A stretch of 64,000 bases of DNA from Pseudomonas sp. H3(2019) (GCF_007713465.1 NZ_VMSG01000005.1:174825-238824), one strand, 5' to 3'. Shown: positions 28,571 to 39,042, counted from the first letter of the stretch. The notes: generated by a model not told the origin, from the sequence alone. Program-made: numbers and translations.

Positions 28571-30886
28571 TCAGGCTTTGGTCTGCTGCCAGCCTTGCAA
28601 CTGGTAGCGCACTGGCAAACTGCGAATACGCTTGCCGGTGGCGGCGAAGATCGCATTGCACAACGCCGGAGCGATAGGCGGCACACCCGGCTCACCGACG
28701 CCGCCCAGCGGCACGTTGCCCGTTGGCGTGACCAAATGCACCGCCACCTCTTTCGGCGCCAGCGACATGCGCGCCACTTCGTACATATGGAAGTTGTCCT
28801 GCTGGACCTTGCCGTCCTTGAAGCTGATTTCACCCAGCACCGCGTTACCCAGGCCCATCACGCAGGCGCCTTCGAACTGCGAGCGAATCCGCTCCGGGTT
28901 GATCTGCGGACCGCAATCGACCGCGATGTCGGCCTTGTGCACGATCAGCGTGCCGTCGTCCTTGACTTCAACCTCGATGACCGCCGCCACATAGGTGACG
29001 AAACTGTAATGCACCGCCAGGCCCAAACCACGGCCCTTGGGCAGTTTTCGCCCCCAGCCAGCACCCTTGGCTGCCGTTTCCAGAACGCCCCGCAGACGTG
29101 CCGTATCGATCGGATAGCGCTCAGGGGATTCGCCATAGTTCCACTCTTCGCTCAGGGTTCGCGGATCGATCTGACGGTCCGGCCCCAAGAGCTTGATCTG
29201 GTACGTCAGCGGGTCCTGTCCGGCCTTGTGCGCCAACTCGTCGACAAAACTCTGAATCGCGAAACCGTGAGGGATGTTCGACACCGAGCGATACCAACCA
29301 ACCCGGGTATGCGCCGCCGCGTCAGGGTTTTCCAGGCGCAGATTGGGAATCGCGTAGGCCATGTTGGTAAAGCCCATGCCCAACTCGAAGGCCGCTTCGT
29401 GATTCATGCCTGGCGCGAACAACGCGGTGATGCTGGGCGCCACCGTGCGGTGCAGCCAACCGGACGGCATACCGTCCTTGTTCAGGCTGGCCTTGAGGTA
29501 TTCCGCCGAGACGGTATGGAAGTACGAACAGTGGATGTCGTCTTCACGGGTCCATTGCACGCGCACAGCCTTGCCGGGAAATTCCTTGGCCAGGATCGCT
29601 GCTTCCAGAATGAAATCCGGCTTGGACTTGCGACCGAAACCACCGCCCAACAAAGTGACGTTGACCGTGACCTTGTCGAATGGAATCCCCAAACGCTCGG
29701 CGATGCGCTCGCGGGTCACTTGCGGCGCCTGACTCGGCGCCCAGGCTTCGCAATGGCCGTCCTTGAAACGTGCAACGGCAACCATCGGCTCCATTGGCGA
29801 CTGTGCCAGATGCGGCAAATAGTAGGCCGCCTCCAGACTGCTGTCGGCACTGTTCATGGCCTCCTCGATATTGCCGGTGCTGCGCACCACTTTGCCCGGT
29901 TTCAGGGCGGCGGCTTCCAGCTCCTTGCGGTAGGCAATCGAGTCGTAACCGGCATTGGCGCCGTCATCCCACTCAATCTTCAGCGCTTCACGGCCCTTGA
30001 TCGCCGCCCAGGTATTGCTGGCAATCACCGCCACCCCGCCCAACGGCTGGAATTCAGAGGGCAATGGGCGGCTTTCAATCTGGATGACCTTGAGCACTCC
30101 CGGGACCTTCAGCGCCGCGCTGGCATCGAAGGACTTGACCTTGCCGCCATAAACCGCCGGCCGCGCCACGGTGGCGAAGAGCATGCCGTCAAAGTGCACG
30201 TCGGCACCGTAGACCGCACGACCATTGACGATGTCCGCACCGTCGATGGCCCGGGTCGACTCTTTGCCAATGTAGCGAAACTCCGAAGGCTGCTTCAGCC
30301 GCAGGCTTTCACGAGCCGGCACCGCCAGCGCACCCGCAGCGACGGCGAGCGCACCGTAACCGAGTTCACGCCCGGTGGGCTGGTGGATAACTTTGTGTAA
30401 TTGCGCACGGCATTCGCCAACCGGGACTTTCCACTGATCGGCTGCGGCTTGTTCCAGCATGGTTCGTGCAGCGGCACCGCAACGGCGCATCGGCTCGTAC
30501 CAATGGCGCATGCTGCGCGAGCCGTCGGTGTCCTGATTGCCGAAGCGCACCTCATCACCCGGCGCCTGCCGGACTTTGACCATAGCCCAATCGGCGTCCA
30601 GTTCATCAGCAACTACCATGCTCAAACTGGTGCGCACACCCTGGCCCATTTCCGAACGGTTGCAGACCACCGTCACACTGCCGTCGGCGGCGATACTCAC
30701 GTAGACCTTGGGATCATCGATCCAGCCGTTGGGCATGCCCGCGGCACCGAATTTCTTCTCTTCAGCAAACGCGTCCTGCCAGCCCCAACTGGCCGCCAGC
30801 ACCAGCGCACCGGTCGCCCCCGCACCTTTGAGAAAACCACGACGACTGAGATTACTTAGCGCGAAATCATTCGGTAGCTGGCTCAT
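28571..30886 (-). CDS. Molybdopterin-binding subunit of a xanthine-dehydrogenase-family oxidoreductase
   Basis: A 771-residue large subunit of the isoquinoline 1-oxidoreductase/aldehyde dehydrogenase type (IorB-like). The N-terminus carries a twin-arginine signal (SRRGFLKGAGATGALVLAA), so the folded complex is exported to the periplasm. Molybdenum-cofactor segments include LGGGFGRKSKPD and the C-terminal GVGEPGVPPIAPAL with the base glutamate. It overlaps the 2Fe-2S subunit by 4 bp. No FAD subunit is adjacent, so electrons probably pass to a cytochrome. The substrate cannot be read from sequence. Confidence 0.92.
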   Translation of the reverse strand: MSQLPNDFALSNLSRRGFLKGAGATGALVLAASWGWQDAFAEEKKFGAAGMPNGWIDDPKVYVSIAADGSVTVVCNRSEMGQGVRTSLSMVVADELDADWAMVKVRQAPGDEVRFGNQDTDGSRSMRHWYEPMRRCGAAARTMLEQAAADQWKVPVGECRAQLHKVIHQPTGRELGYGALAVAAGALAVPARESLRLKQPSEFRYIGKESTRAIDGADIVNGRAVYGADVHFDGMLFATVARPAVYGGKVKSFDASAALKVPGVLKVIQIESRPLPSEFQPLGGVAVIASNTWAAIKGREALKIEWDDGANAGYDSIAYRKELEAAALKPGKVVRSTGNIEEAMNSADSSLEAAYYLPHLAQSPMEPMVAVARFKDGHCEAWAPSQAPQVTRERIAERLGIPFDKVTVNVTLLGGGFGRKSKPDFILEAAILAKEFPGKAVRVQWTREDDIHCSYFHTVSAEYLKASLNKDGMPSGWLHRTVAPSITALFAPGMNHEAAFELGMGFTNMAYAIPNLRLENPDAAAHTRVGWYRSVSNIPHGFAIQSFVDELAHKAGQDPLTYQIKLLGPDRQIDPRTLSEEWNYGESPERYPIDTARLRGVLETAAKGAGWGRKLPKGRGLGLAVHYSFVTYVAAVIEVEVKDDGTLIVHKADIAVDCGPQINPERIRSQFEGACVMGLGNAVLGEISFKDGKVQQDNFHMYEVARMSLAPKEVAVHLVTPTGNVPLGGVGEPGVPPIAPALCNAIFAATGKRIRSLPVRYQLQGWQQTKA

Positions 30887-31353
30887 GCCTTGCGCTCCTG
30901 CAGGTGAGTGGAGGCCTGGCGGATCGCGGTCTTGATGCGATTGTACGTGCCGCAGCGGCAGATATTGCCAACCATCGCCTGTTCGATCTGTTCATCGCTG
31001 GGATTGGGGTTGGTCTTGAGCAACGCAGTGGCCGACATGATCTGCCCGCCCTGGCAAAAACCACACTGGGCGACCGCCGTGTCGAGCCAGGCTTGCTGGA
31101 CGACCTGACCGACCGGATCGCTGTGCAGATTGTCGATGGTGCTGACGTCCTGTCCGATCACCGAACCGATAGGCGTGATGCAACTGCGCGCCGGGGCGCC
31201 GTCGATATGAATTGTGCAAGCGCCACACAGGCCCATGCCGCAACCGAATTTGGTACCGCTGTAACCGGCCACATCGCGGATTGCCCAGAGCAGCGGCATG
31301 TCCTCGGTGACATCGAGTTGATGATCTTGACCATTGAGCTTCAGGGTAATCAT
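30883..31353 (-). CDS. 2Fe-2S subunit of the molybdenum hydroxylase
   Basis: A 156-residue IorA-like protein with two 2Fe-2S sites: the ferredoxin-type CGMGLCGACTIHI near the N-terminus and the helical CGFCQGGQ plus CRCGTY set. It shuttles electrons from the molybdenum site. It has no signal of its own and would be exported with the Tat-targeted large subunit. The ATG at 31353 is the first in good context. It is the first gene of the three-gene unit. Confidence 0.93.
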   Translation of the reverse strand: MITLKLNGQDHQLDVTEDMPLLWAIRDVAGYSGTKFGCGMGLCGACTIHIDGAPARSCITPIGSVIGQDVSTIDNLHSDPVGQVVQQAWLDTAVAQCGFCQGGQIMSATALLKTNPNPSDEQIEQAMVGNICRCGTYNRIKTAIRQASTHLQERKA

Positions 31354-31431
31354 GGGCACGCCCGCATATATAGGTAGAGTTATGGAGCAAATGACTGCAT
31401 CGTTAGCAGGCTAAGTTAACTCAGCATTAAC

Positions 31432-31467
31432 AAAAAAGCCCTGCAACCAAGGAAGGTGTGCAGGGCT
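31432..31467 (-). terminator. Terminator downstream of murB
   Basis: AGCCCTGCA (31437-31445) and TGCAGGGCT (31459-31467) form the stem. Read on the minus strand it is followed by six T, and it ends the comEC-to-murB run. Confidence 0.85.
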
Positions 31468-31491
31468 CTGGATTCAGCGATCAAGCGTAGC

Positions 31492-32511
31492 TCAATACTG
31501 ATTCGGCTCCATTTCCAGTTCGACATTGAAGCGCTCGGCGATGTCTCTCTGGATCCGCTGTGCCAGATTAAGCAACTCAAGCCCGGTGGCCGTGCCGTAG
31601 TTGACCAGCACCAGCGACTGCAAGCGATGCACGCCGGCGTCGCCGTCACGAAAGCCTTTCCAGCCCGCCTGCTCGATCAACCAGCCGGCCGCCAGTTTCA
31701 CCCGGCCATCCGCTTGTGGATAACCAACCAGGCCCGGATGTTCAAGGCGAATTTGTGCCGCCAGAGCTGCCGATACCAGCGGGTTCTTGAAGAAGCTGCC
31801 GGCATTGCCGAGCACCGCCGGGTCAGGGAGCTTCTCATTGCGAATGCTGCAAATCGCCTGGCTGACATCGGTTGCGGTGGGATGATCAATGCCCTGCTCG
31901 GTCAGACGCTGACGAACCGGGCCGTATTCCAGATGCAAATGCTCGACGCGGTTCAGCGCAAAACGTACTCGCAGGATCAACCAGCGACCGACCTGCTGCT
32001 TGAAGAGGCTGTCACGGTAGGCAAAGTTGCACTCGGCCAGGGTGAAATCCCGCAGCTCGCCGGTCTGGCGGTCCAGCGCGGTCAGCCCGGCGAACACATC
32101 CTTGATCTCGACCCCGTAGGCGCCGATGTTCTGCATCGGCGCGGCACCGACGGTGCCGGGGATCAGGCTGAGGTTCTCAAGGCCTGACAGGCCCTGCGCC
32201 AGTGTCCACTGCACAAACGGATGCCAGATTTCGCCGGCCTCGGCTTCGATCACCACCTGACTGCCGTTGTCACTCAACACTCGAATGCCACGGGTGGCCA
32301 TGCGCAGCACCAGCGCTGCAATGTCTGCGGTCAGCAACAGGTTGCTGCCACCGCCAATCACCAGCAGTGGCACCGCGTGCGCGGCCGAATACGCCAGCAC
32401 CTCGCGCACATCGGCATCACTGTGGGCTTCGGCGAACAATTGCGCACGCACGTCCACGCCAAAGCTGTTGTACGGCTTCAGCGAAACCTGCGATTGCAGG
32501 TGCAAAGTCAT
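31492..32511 (-). CDS. murB: UDP-N-acetylenolpyruvoylglucosamine reductase
   Basis: A 339-residue FAD enzyme of peptidoglycan precursor synthesis. The N-terminal NSFGVDVRAQ and GGGSNLLLT bind FAD, the Tyr of FAYRDSLFK and the serine in LGNAGSFFKNP are catalytic, and the length fits type I MurB. Its start overlaps the phosphatase stop by 4 bp. Confidence 0.96.
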   Translation of the reverse strand: MTLHLQSQVSLKPYNSFGVDVRAQLFAEAHSDADVREVLAYSAAHAVPLLVIGGGSNLLLTADIAALVLRMATRGIRVLSDNGSQVVIEAEAGEIWHPFVQWTLAQGLSGLENLSLIPGTVGAAPMQNIGAYGVEIKDVFAGLTALDRQTGELRDFTLAECNFAYRDSLFKQQVGRWLILRVRFALNRVEHLHLEYGPVRQRLTEQGIDHPTATDVSQAICSIRNEKLPDPAVLGNAGSFFKNPLVSAALAAQIRLEHPGLVGYPQADGRVKLAAGWLIEQAGWKGFRDGDAGVHRLQSLVLVNYGTATGLELLNLAQRIQRDIAERFNVELEMEPNQY

Positions 32512-32972
32512 AAGCGTCCCTTCAATTCAATCACCAGCAAATCGCTGGCGCGCTCGATCAGGTCCAGCACCTGCTCGAAGCCTTGATCGCCGTCGTAATA
32601 AGGATCCGGCACTTCATCCACGCTCGACTCATAGCGGCGCAGGAACAAATCCAGCTCCGCCCTGCCCTTGGCCGGTTGCAACGCCTTGAGGTTGCGCAGG
32701 TTGCTGTGGTCCATGGCGAGGATCAGGTCATAACTGGAAAAATCGGCGCGCGTGACCTGTTGGGCGCGCTGCGCGGACAGGTCATAACCACGGCGCAGCG
32801 CGGCAGCCTGGCTGCGTTTGTCCGGCGCCTTGCCGACGTGCCAGTCGCCGGTGCCCGCCGAAGCCACTTCGACCTGATCGGTCAAACCGGCTTCGCGCAG
32901 TTTGTGTCGCAACACACCTTCAGCCGTGGGTGAACGGCAGATGTTGCCCAGGCAGACGAACAGAACCCGCAT
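32508..32972 (-). CDS. Low-molecular-weight protein-tyrosine phosphatase
   Basis: A 154-residue phosphatase with the catalytic loop VCLGNICRSPTAEG (Cys7, Arg13) and the C-terminal acid DPYYDGDQGFE. It overlaps kdsB by one base and murB by four, so the three are translated together. The target is unknown; in other bacteria such enzymes act on tyrosine kinases of polysaccharide export. Confidence 0.93.
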   Translation of the reverse strand: MRVLFVCLGNICRSPTAEGVLRHKLREAGLTDQVEVASAGTGDWHVGKAPDKRSQAAALRRGYDLSAQRAQQVTRADFSSYDLILAMDHSNLRNLKALQPAKGRAELDLFLRRYESSVDEVPDPYYDGDQGFEQVLDLIERASDLLVIELKGRL

Positions 32973-33736
32973 CAGGCCTCCAGCAGGCGACGAACGCGCT
33001 CGAGGTCTTCAGCCGTATCGACACCCGGTGGCGGTGCAATCAGTGCATCGGCAACGTGAATCCGTACACCGTGCCAGAGCGCACGCAGCTGCTCCAGACA
33101 CTCGGTGTTTTCCAGCCAGCACGGGCCCCAGCTGACAAAGTCATGCAGGAAACCGGCGCGATAGGCATAGATGCCAATGTGCCGACGGTAAGGAACGCCA
33201 ACCGGCAATTGCTCGCGGCTCTTGGCGAAGTCGTCCCGTGCCCACGGCAAGGTGGCGCGACTGAACGTCAGCGCCAGGCCATTCAGATCGCTGACGACCT
33301 TGACCACATTGGGGTTGAACAGGGTTTCAACGTCTTCGATCGGCTCGGCCAGGGTCGCCATGCGCGCTTCGGTGTGAGCCGCCAGATTGGCCGCGACCTG
33401 ATCGATCACACTCGGTGGAATCAACGGCTCGTCACCTTGCACGTTGACCACGATAGCGTCCGGCGCCAGGCCCAGTTGGGCAGCGACTTCAGCCAGACGA
33501 TCGGTGCCGGAGTTATGGTCCTCGCGGGTCATCACCACTTCAGCGCCAAAGGCCTTGCAGGCCTCGACGATGCGCGCATCGTCAGTCGCAACGACGACCC
33601 GTTGCGCGCTGCTTTTGCTCGCCTGTTCCCAAACATGCTGAATCATCGGCTTGCCGGCAATCATTTGCAGGGGTTTGCCTGGCAGACGGGTAGAAGCAAA
33701 ACGCGACGGAATCACGACAGTGAAGGCAGTGCTCAT
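32972..33736 (-). CDS. kdsB: 3-deoxy-manno-octulosonate cytidylyltransferase
   Basis: A 254-residue enzyme that makes CMP-Kdo for the lipopolysaccharide core. The N-terminal [16 protein letters not shown] and the [11 protein letters not shown] segments are family signatures. It lies between the Trm112-like gene and the phosphatase, overlapping both. Confidence 0.97.
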   Translation of the reverse strand: MSTAFTVVIPSRFASTRLPGKPLQMIAGKPMIQHVWEQASKSSAQRVVVATDDARIVEACKAFGAEVVMTREDHNSGTDRLAEVAAQLGLAPDAIVVNVQGDEPLIPPSVIDQVAANLAAHTEARMATLAEPIEDVETLFNPNVVKVVSDLNGLALTFSRATLPWARDDFAKSREQLPVGVPYRRHIGIYAYRAGFLHDFVSWGPCWLENTECLEQLRALWHGVRIHVADALIAPPPGVDTAEDLERVRRLLEA

Positions 33737-33918
33737 TTATCCAGACGCTCATCTGCCGTCAGGGTGCGCGCTTCGCTTTCGAGCATCACCGGAATGCCAT
33801 CACGAATCGGATAAGCCAGACCGGCGCCTTTGCTGATCAGCTCGGTTTTATCGGCGCTGAGCTTGAGCGGACCTTTGCAGATCGGGCAAGCGAGGATGTC
33901 GAGTAATTTGGTGTCCAT
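33733..33918 (-). CDS. Trm112 family protein
   Basis: A 61-residue protein starting [18 protein letters not shown]. Only one CxxC pair is present, followed by [10 protein letters not shown], as in bacterial YcaR/Trm112 proteins. Function in bacteria is not settled. It sits between lpxK and kdsB, its usual place, and overlaps kdsB by 4 bp. Confidence 0.92.
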   Translation of the reverse strand: MDTKLLDILACPICKGPLKLSADKTELISKGAGLAYPIRDGIPVMLESEARTLTADERLDK

Positions 33919-33942
33919 GAGCATTCCCTGGATAAAAGCGTT

Positions 33943-34953
33943 TTAAGGCAAAAGCCGCGCGGGCAACAGCCGCATCAACTGCGTGTCGAACCAGGCCACG
34001 AAGGCCGGTGATGGCGCAGCATCGACCGCCAGATACCACCAGTCGGCGGCCGCGAAGGTTCGGCATTTCACCGCATCCTTCTCGGTCATCACCAACGGCA
34101 GTGACGGTGTGAAATTCAAGGCCGCCGCGCTGTACTCGGCGTGGTCGGCAAAAGCATGTGCAACAGGCTGCCAGTGTAGCGTTTCAAGGGTGTTGAAGAA
34201 ACGTTGCGGATTACCGATTCCGGCCACCGCGTGCAAGGCCTGACCAGCGGGGAAATGCTCAAGCGAGCGGCGCTCGCCCGTCAGCAGGTTGACCAGCGCG
34301 GTCGGTTGCAGCTGGAAGGCAAAACCGTCGTCGCGATCTGCCGTGGCGCCGTTGTAGAGCAGCGCATCGACGCTTTGCAGGCGTTCGACCGGCTCACGCA
34401 GAGGACCGGCCGGCAGGCAGCGTTTATTGCCCAATCCGCGTGCGGCATCGATCAGCACCAGTTCAAGATCGCGCGCCAGACGGTAATGTTGCATGCCATC
34501 GTCAGACAGAATCAGATCCAGCGGCTCAGCGGCCAACAGCGCCTGCACGGCGCGACTGCGATCAGGGTCAATCATCAACGGCACGCCGGTGCGCTGGACG
34601 ATCAACAACGGTTCGTCGCCGGCGATGGCTGCGCTCTGCCCGGCTTCGACCCGCCAGGGCAATTGCGGCGGTTTGGCGCCATAACCACGACTGACCACGC
34701 CCACCCGCAGGCCACTGCGTTGGCAGTGTTCGATCATCCACAGGATCAACGGCGTCTTGCCGGTACCGCCCACCGTAATGTTGCCGACCACGATCAGCGG
34801 CACCGGCGGCTGGTAGATCTCGCCTTGGCCGGCCAGAAACCGTTCGCGCTTGGCGGTGACCACGCGCCGGTACAGCCACTCCAGTGGCTGCAACAGTTTC
34901 AGCGCCGGATGACCGGCATACCAGGCGGCGAGCAAACGATCGGACATGGCCAT
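33943..34953 (-). CDS. lpxK: Tetraacyldisaccharide 4'-kinase
   Basis: A 336-residue inner-membrane-associated kinase that phosphorylates the lipid A disaccharide. The P-loop is [12 protein letters not shown], and the [10 protein letters not shown] segment follows. The ATG at 34953 overlaps the exbD stop as TGATG; a second ATG 6 bp downstream is possible. Confidence 0.95.
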   Translation of the reverse strand: MAMSDRLLAAWYAGHPALKLLQPLEWLYRRVVTAKRERFLAGQGEIYQPPVPLIVVGNITVGGTGKTPLILWMIEHCQRSGLRVGVVSRGYGAKPPQLPWRVEAGQSAAIAGDEPLLIVQRTGVPLMIDPDRSRAVQALLAAEPLDLILSDDGMQHYRLARDLELVLIDAARGLGNKRCLPAGPLREPVERLQSVDALLYNGATADRDDGFAFQLQPTALVNLLTGERRSLEHFPAGQALHAVAGIGNPQRFFNTLETLHWQPVAHAFADHAEYSAAALNFTPSLPLVMTEKDAVKCRTFAAADWWYLAVDAAPSPAFVAWFDTQLMRLLPARLLP

Positions 34954-35381
34954 CAGGGTGCCGGCGCCGCCTCGACGGTGGTCATGCGCAAGTGGGTGAA
35001 ACCCAGCTTGCCCGCGGCATCCATCGCCGTGATGACCGCCTGATGCTGGGTTTTGCCATCGGCGCTGATGGACAGCGGTGAGTTGGTGTCGCCATTCGAC
35101 TCCTTCTTCAAGGCGTCGATCAGGCTGGCCAGATCGTTCTTCGGCAACAACTGATTGTTGACCGAAAACACTCCGTCGGCGCTGATGGCGATGTCCAGTT
35201 GCTTGGTCTGCTGGTCTTCGGCAGGCGACCCGCTGACGGCTTCCGGCAGGTCGACGCGCAGTTGGGTTTCACGGGTAAAGGTGGTGGTCACGACGAAAAA
35301 CAGCAGCAGGACAAACACCACGTCGATCAGCGACACGAGGTTGATGTCCACGTTCTCCCGTTGCTTGCGGCGGAATTTCAC
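34953..35381 (-). CDS. ExbD/TolR-family biopolymer transport protein
   Basis: A 142-residue protein with a short cytoplasmic start ([20 protein letters not shown]), one membrane helix carrying the conserved Asp used in proton flow, and a periplasmic domain. With the adjacent ExbB-type protein it forms a proton-driven motor. It is not next to tonB or tolA, so it is an additional copy; its partner is unknown. Confidence 0.9.
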   Translation of the reverse strand: MKFRRKQRENVDINLVSLIDVVFVLLLFFVVTTTFTRETQLRVDLPEAVSGSPAEDQQTKQLDIAISADGVFSVNNQLLPKNDLASLIDALKKESNGDTNSPLSISADGKTQHQAVITAMDAAGKLGFTHLRMTTVEAAPAP

Positions 35382-36013
35382 GCTTTGCCCTCAGCCAGAT
35401 CGACGTCACGGTCGCCCTGCACCACTTCAACCAGCTTGATGGCTTCCTGCTCCATGCCCACGACGAGTTCATCAATGCGCCGTTGCAGGAACCGGTGGAA
35501 GAACACCGACGGGATACCGACGATCAGGCCCGAAGCCGTGGTGATCAAGGCTTTGGAAATACCGCCGGCCAGCACCGCGGCGTTGGTGGTCATGCCGGTG
35601 CCCATGAACGAACTGAAGATATCGATCATGCCCAACACCGTGCCGAGCAGGCCGAGCAATGGCGCCATGGCGGCGATGGTGCCCAGCGCGTTGATGTAGC
35701 GTTCCAGCTCGTGGATCACCCGGGCAGCGGCCTCTTCGATGCACTCTTTCATGATCTCGCGACCATGCTTGGAGTTGGCCAGGCCCGCCGCAAGGATTTC
35801 GCCCAACGGCGAGTTGGCGCGCAGCTCCTTGAGCTTTTCTTTATTGAGTTGCTTGTCCTTGATCCAGACCCAGACCTGCCCGAGCAAATGCTCCGGGGTT
35901 ACACGGCTGGCCCGCAAGGTCCAGAGACGCTCGGCAACGATCGCCATTGCCGCGATGGAACTCAGAATGATCGGCAGCATCATCCAGCCGCCGGATTTGA
36001 CCAATTCCCACAC
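35378..36013 (-). CDS. MotA/TolQ/ExbB proton channel protein
   Basis: A 211-residue membrane protein with three helices (first at ~12-30, then two near residues 110-180 including GLLGTVLGMIDIF and the conserved Thr). The start is taken as GTG at 36013, because GAGGGGA lies right before it and the protein then begins with WELVKSGGWMMLPI. It overlaps exbD by 4 bp. Confidence 0.9.
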   Translation of the reverse strand: MWELVKSGGWMMLPIILSSIAAMAIVAERLWTLRASRVTPEHLLGQVWVWIKDKQLNKEKLKELRANSPLGEILAAGLANSKHGREIMKECIEEAAARVIHELERYINALGTIAAMAPLLGLLGTVLGMIDIFSSFMGTGMTTNAAVLAGGISKALITTASGLIVGIPSVFFHRFLQRRIDELVVGMEQEAIKLVEVVQGDRDVDLAEGKA

Positions 36014-36123
36014 AGTGACAGTCCCCTCGAAAAAGTCCGCCACTTTAACATACAGACTCGACAGAGAGACCCGACACGCCACAGACCGTGTGTCGCATGG
36101 CGCGCCGCGCTGATGACCGGTGG

Positions 36124-38358
36124 CTATTGGCTGACAGACGGCGGGCTGCGCCAGAAACGCGGTTGCTGGCGCAGTGACTCGGGCGGCTCGAACGCCCCCA
36201 GACGCAAACGCAAGGCGCCCTGCTCGGCACTGTCATAGACCTGCATGCCCAGTTTGCGATAACGCGCCAGCACTTGCGGATGGGGATGACCGAACGAATT
36301 GTCGTGCCCGCGAGAAATCAACACCGCCTTGGGTGCCAACGCCGTGAGAAAGGCCATCGACGATGAGCTGCGACTGCCGTGATGCGGCGCCTGTAGCCAG
36401 TCGGTCACGACCGCCAGCGGACTTTCCAGCAACGCCTGCTCGGCCCGGGCGTCGATGTCACCCGTCAACAACAGACGCTCGCCGTTGGCTTCAATTTGCA
36501 GGACGCAGGATTTCTGGTTGCTTTCGCTCGCCCCGGACCATTGCCAGAGCGTAAAACCCACACCGTCCCACTCCCAGCGCTGACCGCTCTCACAGGCTTG
36601 CGCGTGTAACTCGGCCGGCAGTGCTTCGGGATCACCGCTGAGCACCTGCGCCACCGGCAATCCGCTTGCGACCGAGCGCGCGCCACCCGCGTGATCGGCA
36701 TCGGCGTGGCTGATCAGCATCACCTCCAGCTGGCGCACACCGAGCTTGCGCAACGACGGCAACACCACCCGCTCGCCCAGATCGAAATCACCGAAACGCG
36801 GACCGGCGTCGTAGAGCAACGCGTGATGACGCGTGCGGACCACGATGGCCAAGCCCTGGCCGACGTCCAGTTGCCAGATTTCAGCCATGCCGTCAGGTAC
36901 GCTTCTGAGTGGTGGAAGCACTATCAAAAGAAGCATCGGCCAGCCCAATAACCGCATGGGCAAACCTTTGGGGAGCAACAGTAGAAAAGCGCCTACAGCA
37001 CTTATCCCCCAGACCCAGAGCGGAATCACCGGTGCAACCCATGCCGGTATCCGCCCTGCCACCAACGCCAGGCCGTTGAACAGCACGTCAAGCAAGCCGC
37101 CGGCCAGCCACAACAACCCCTCGCCGATATAAGGCAGCGGCAGCAGCAACGTCCCCAACAAGGCCGGGGGCAACACCACCAGGCTGATCCACGGCACGGC
37201 CAGCAGATTGGTCAACGGGCCACTGAGACTGATGGGTAAACCAAGTATCAGCAGCAACGGACACAAGCCAATCGCAATCAGCCATTGCGCACGCGTCCAG
37301 GTTTGCCACCAGCGCCAGGCGCCCAGGCGGCCGCCGAAGGTAAAGATCAGCACCGCCACGGCGGCAAATGACAACCAGAACCCCGGCTGCAAACTGGCCA
37401 GCGGCTCAAGCAACAACACCGCGTTCAACGCCAGCAACAAAGGCCACCAGGCACCCAGATGGCGAAACCGCAGACGCCATAACAGCACCAGACCGATCAT
37501 CACGCAGGCCCGGCGCACCGGCACCTCGAAACCGGCCAGCAGCCCATAGCCGAGCGCCGCCGCGAACGCCATGCCGCAGGCCCACGGCAACCATGGCAAG
37601 CTCTGCGGCCACAGCCCATAACGCGCCAACCCGGCAATCAGCAGATAAACCATCCCGGCCAGCAACCCGATGTGCTGCCCGGAAATCACCAGCAAATGCA
37701 CGGTGCCGGTGTCTTGCAACACGCGCCAGTCTTCGCGGCTCAGCCCGGACCCGTCGCCCAGCACCAGCGCCGCCAACGCCCCCTCGCGCCCTTGCGCATC
37801 GACCGCCAGCAAACGCTGGCGAACAGCATCACGCCAGGCCCCTTGTGCGGGTCTGAGCAACTGCCCGTCCTTGACGCTTCCCGTCGCGCCGATGCGTTGC
37901 GCCAACAGCCAGGCGTCGTAATCAAAAGCCTGCGGATTGAGCAGGCCTGTGGGGCGCTTCAATTTCACCGCCAGCCGCCAGCGCTCGCCGCTGTTGACGG
38001 TCGGCCCGCCGTACCAGGCCAACCGCATCAGCCTCGGCAATCGGGTGCGCCGCGCCTCGCTATCGGCCAACTCGAAACGCACCACGCCCTGCGTGTTCTG
38101 CGGCAAGCCGACGACTCGTCCTTCGACCCAGCGGGTTTGCCCGTCGAGGTCCGGCGCCAAACGATCTGCCAAAGCCCAGTGCGCACTGGCACATGCCCAG
38201 CTGAAGCCGAACAGAAAGAAAGCCAGTGGATACGTGCGAAATGGCAACAGCATCAATGCCAGTACGGGCAGCAACAGCAGTAACCCGACCGGTGGCAACA
38301 CCGGTAAAAAACGCAAGGCCAACAGACCCAACGCGAGCGCCAACATCCCTGTGCGCAT
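36124..38358 (-). CDS. comEC: ComEC/Rec2 DNA internalisation protein
   Basis: A 744-residue polytopic membrane protein with about ten helices in the middle competence domain (VISGQHIGLLAGMVYLL) and a C-terminal metallo-beta-lactamase domain with SHADADHAGG and PHHGSRSSSS. It forms the inner-membrane channel for single-stranded DNA uptake. It is the first gene of the run toward murB. Whether the strain is naturally competent cannot be told here. Confidence 0.93.
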   Translation of the reverse strand: MRTGMLALALGLLALRFLPVLPPVGLLLLLPVLALMLLPFRTYPLAFFLFGFSWACASAHWALADRLAPDLDGQTRWVEGRVVGLPQNTQGVVRFELADSEARRTRLPRLMRLAWYGGPTVNSGERWRLAVKLKRPTGLLNPQAFDYDAWLLAQRIGATGSVKDGQLLRPAQGAWRDAVRQRLLAVDAQGREGALAALVLGDGSGLSREDWRVLQDTGTVHLLVISGQHIGLLAGMVYLLIAGLARYGLWPQSLPWLPWACGMAFAAALGYGLLAGFEVPVRRACVMIGLVLLWRLRFRHLGAWWPLLLALNAVLLLEPLASLQPGFWLSFAAVAVLIFTFGGRLGAWRWWQTWTRAQWLIAIGLCPLLLILGLPISLSGPLTNLLAVPWISLVVLPPALLGTLLLPLPYIGEGLLWLAGGLLDVLFNGLALVAGRIPAWVAPVIPLWVWGISAVGAFLLLLPKGLPMRLLGWPMLLLIVLPPLRSVPDGMAEIWQLDVGQGLAIVVRTRHHALLYDAGPRFGDFDLGERVVLPSLRKLGVRQLEVMLISHADADHAGGARSVASGLPVAQVLSGDPEALPAELHAQACESGQRWEWDGVGFTLWQWSGASESNQKSCVLQIEANGERLLLTGDIDARAEQALLESPLAVVTDWLQAPHHGSRSSSSMAFLTALAPKAVLISRGHDNSFGHPHPQVLARYRKLGMQVYDSAEQGALRLRLGAFEPPESLRQQPRFWRSPPSVSQ

Positions 38359-38493
38359 TAGCCTGTCCTTGAGAGTCCCCTCTCTTGGATTAGCCGAGTT
38401 ACCACAGTCCGCATTTATTAATTGTCACAAAGTCTGAACGGGCGCTCCGTAGAATCCGGGCATACTTGCCGCTTGAACCGACCGAGAAGCCTT

Positions 38494-39009
38494 ATGCCCC
38501 GGCGCTTATTCAAACGTTACATGCCAGACCCGACCCGCATCCGGGAACACAAATCCTTACGCTTTCTCGGTACCCTGCTGCACGACCCGAACCTCTGGCA
38601 CCTCAATCGGCATTCGGTTGCCCGCGCCATGGCCATCGGAGTGTTCGCCGCGTTTCTACCGATTCCGTTGCAAATGCTGGTGGCGGCAATGCTCGCCATT
38701 TGGCTGCGAGGCAATATTCCGATCGCGGTGAGCCTGGTCTGGCTGACCAACCCGATCACCATGCCCGTGGTGTTTTACTGCACCTATCAGACCGGCGCCC
38801 GGCTGATGGATGTGCCCGCCCGCAGCCTGCCGGATGAGCTGACCTGGGAATGGATCAGCGGTGAGCTGTCGACTCTTTGGCAACCGTTTCTACTGGGCTC
38901 AGTGGTGACTGGCCTGGTACTCGGCGCGTTGGCCTACTGCCTGACCATGACCTACTGGCGCTGGTGGGTCGGTCGGCAATGGACGCGGCGCAAGCAAAGC
39001 CGGATGTAA
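38494..39009 (+). CDS. DUF2062 family membrane protein
   Basis: A 171-residue protein with two to three membrane helices (AMAIGVFAAFLPIPLQMLVA, IPIAVSLVWLTNPITMPVVF, and one near residue 145). The LTNPIT motif marks DUF2062. No function is established. It is divergent from comEC, the standard order in Pseudomonas. GAGAAG precedes the chosen ATG. Confidence 0.9.
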   Translation: MPRRLFKRYMPDPTRIREHKSLRFLGTLLHDPNLWHLNRHSVARAMAIGVFAAFLPIPLQMLVAAMLAIWLRGNIPIAVSLVWLTNPITMPVVFYCTYQTGARLMDVPARSLPDELTWEWISGELSTLWQPFLLGSVVTGLVLGALAYCLTMTYWRWWVGRQWTRRKQSRM

Positions 39010-39018
39010 AAATGCAAA

Positions 39019-39042
39019 AACGGCACCTTTGGGGTGCCGTTA
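39019..39042 (+). terminator. Hairpin after the DUF2062 gene
   Basis: AACGGCACC and GGGTGCCGTT form a strong stem 10 bp past the stop codon. The T-tract is poor, so termination may be incomplete. Confidence 0.6.
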
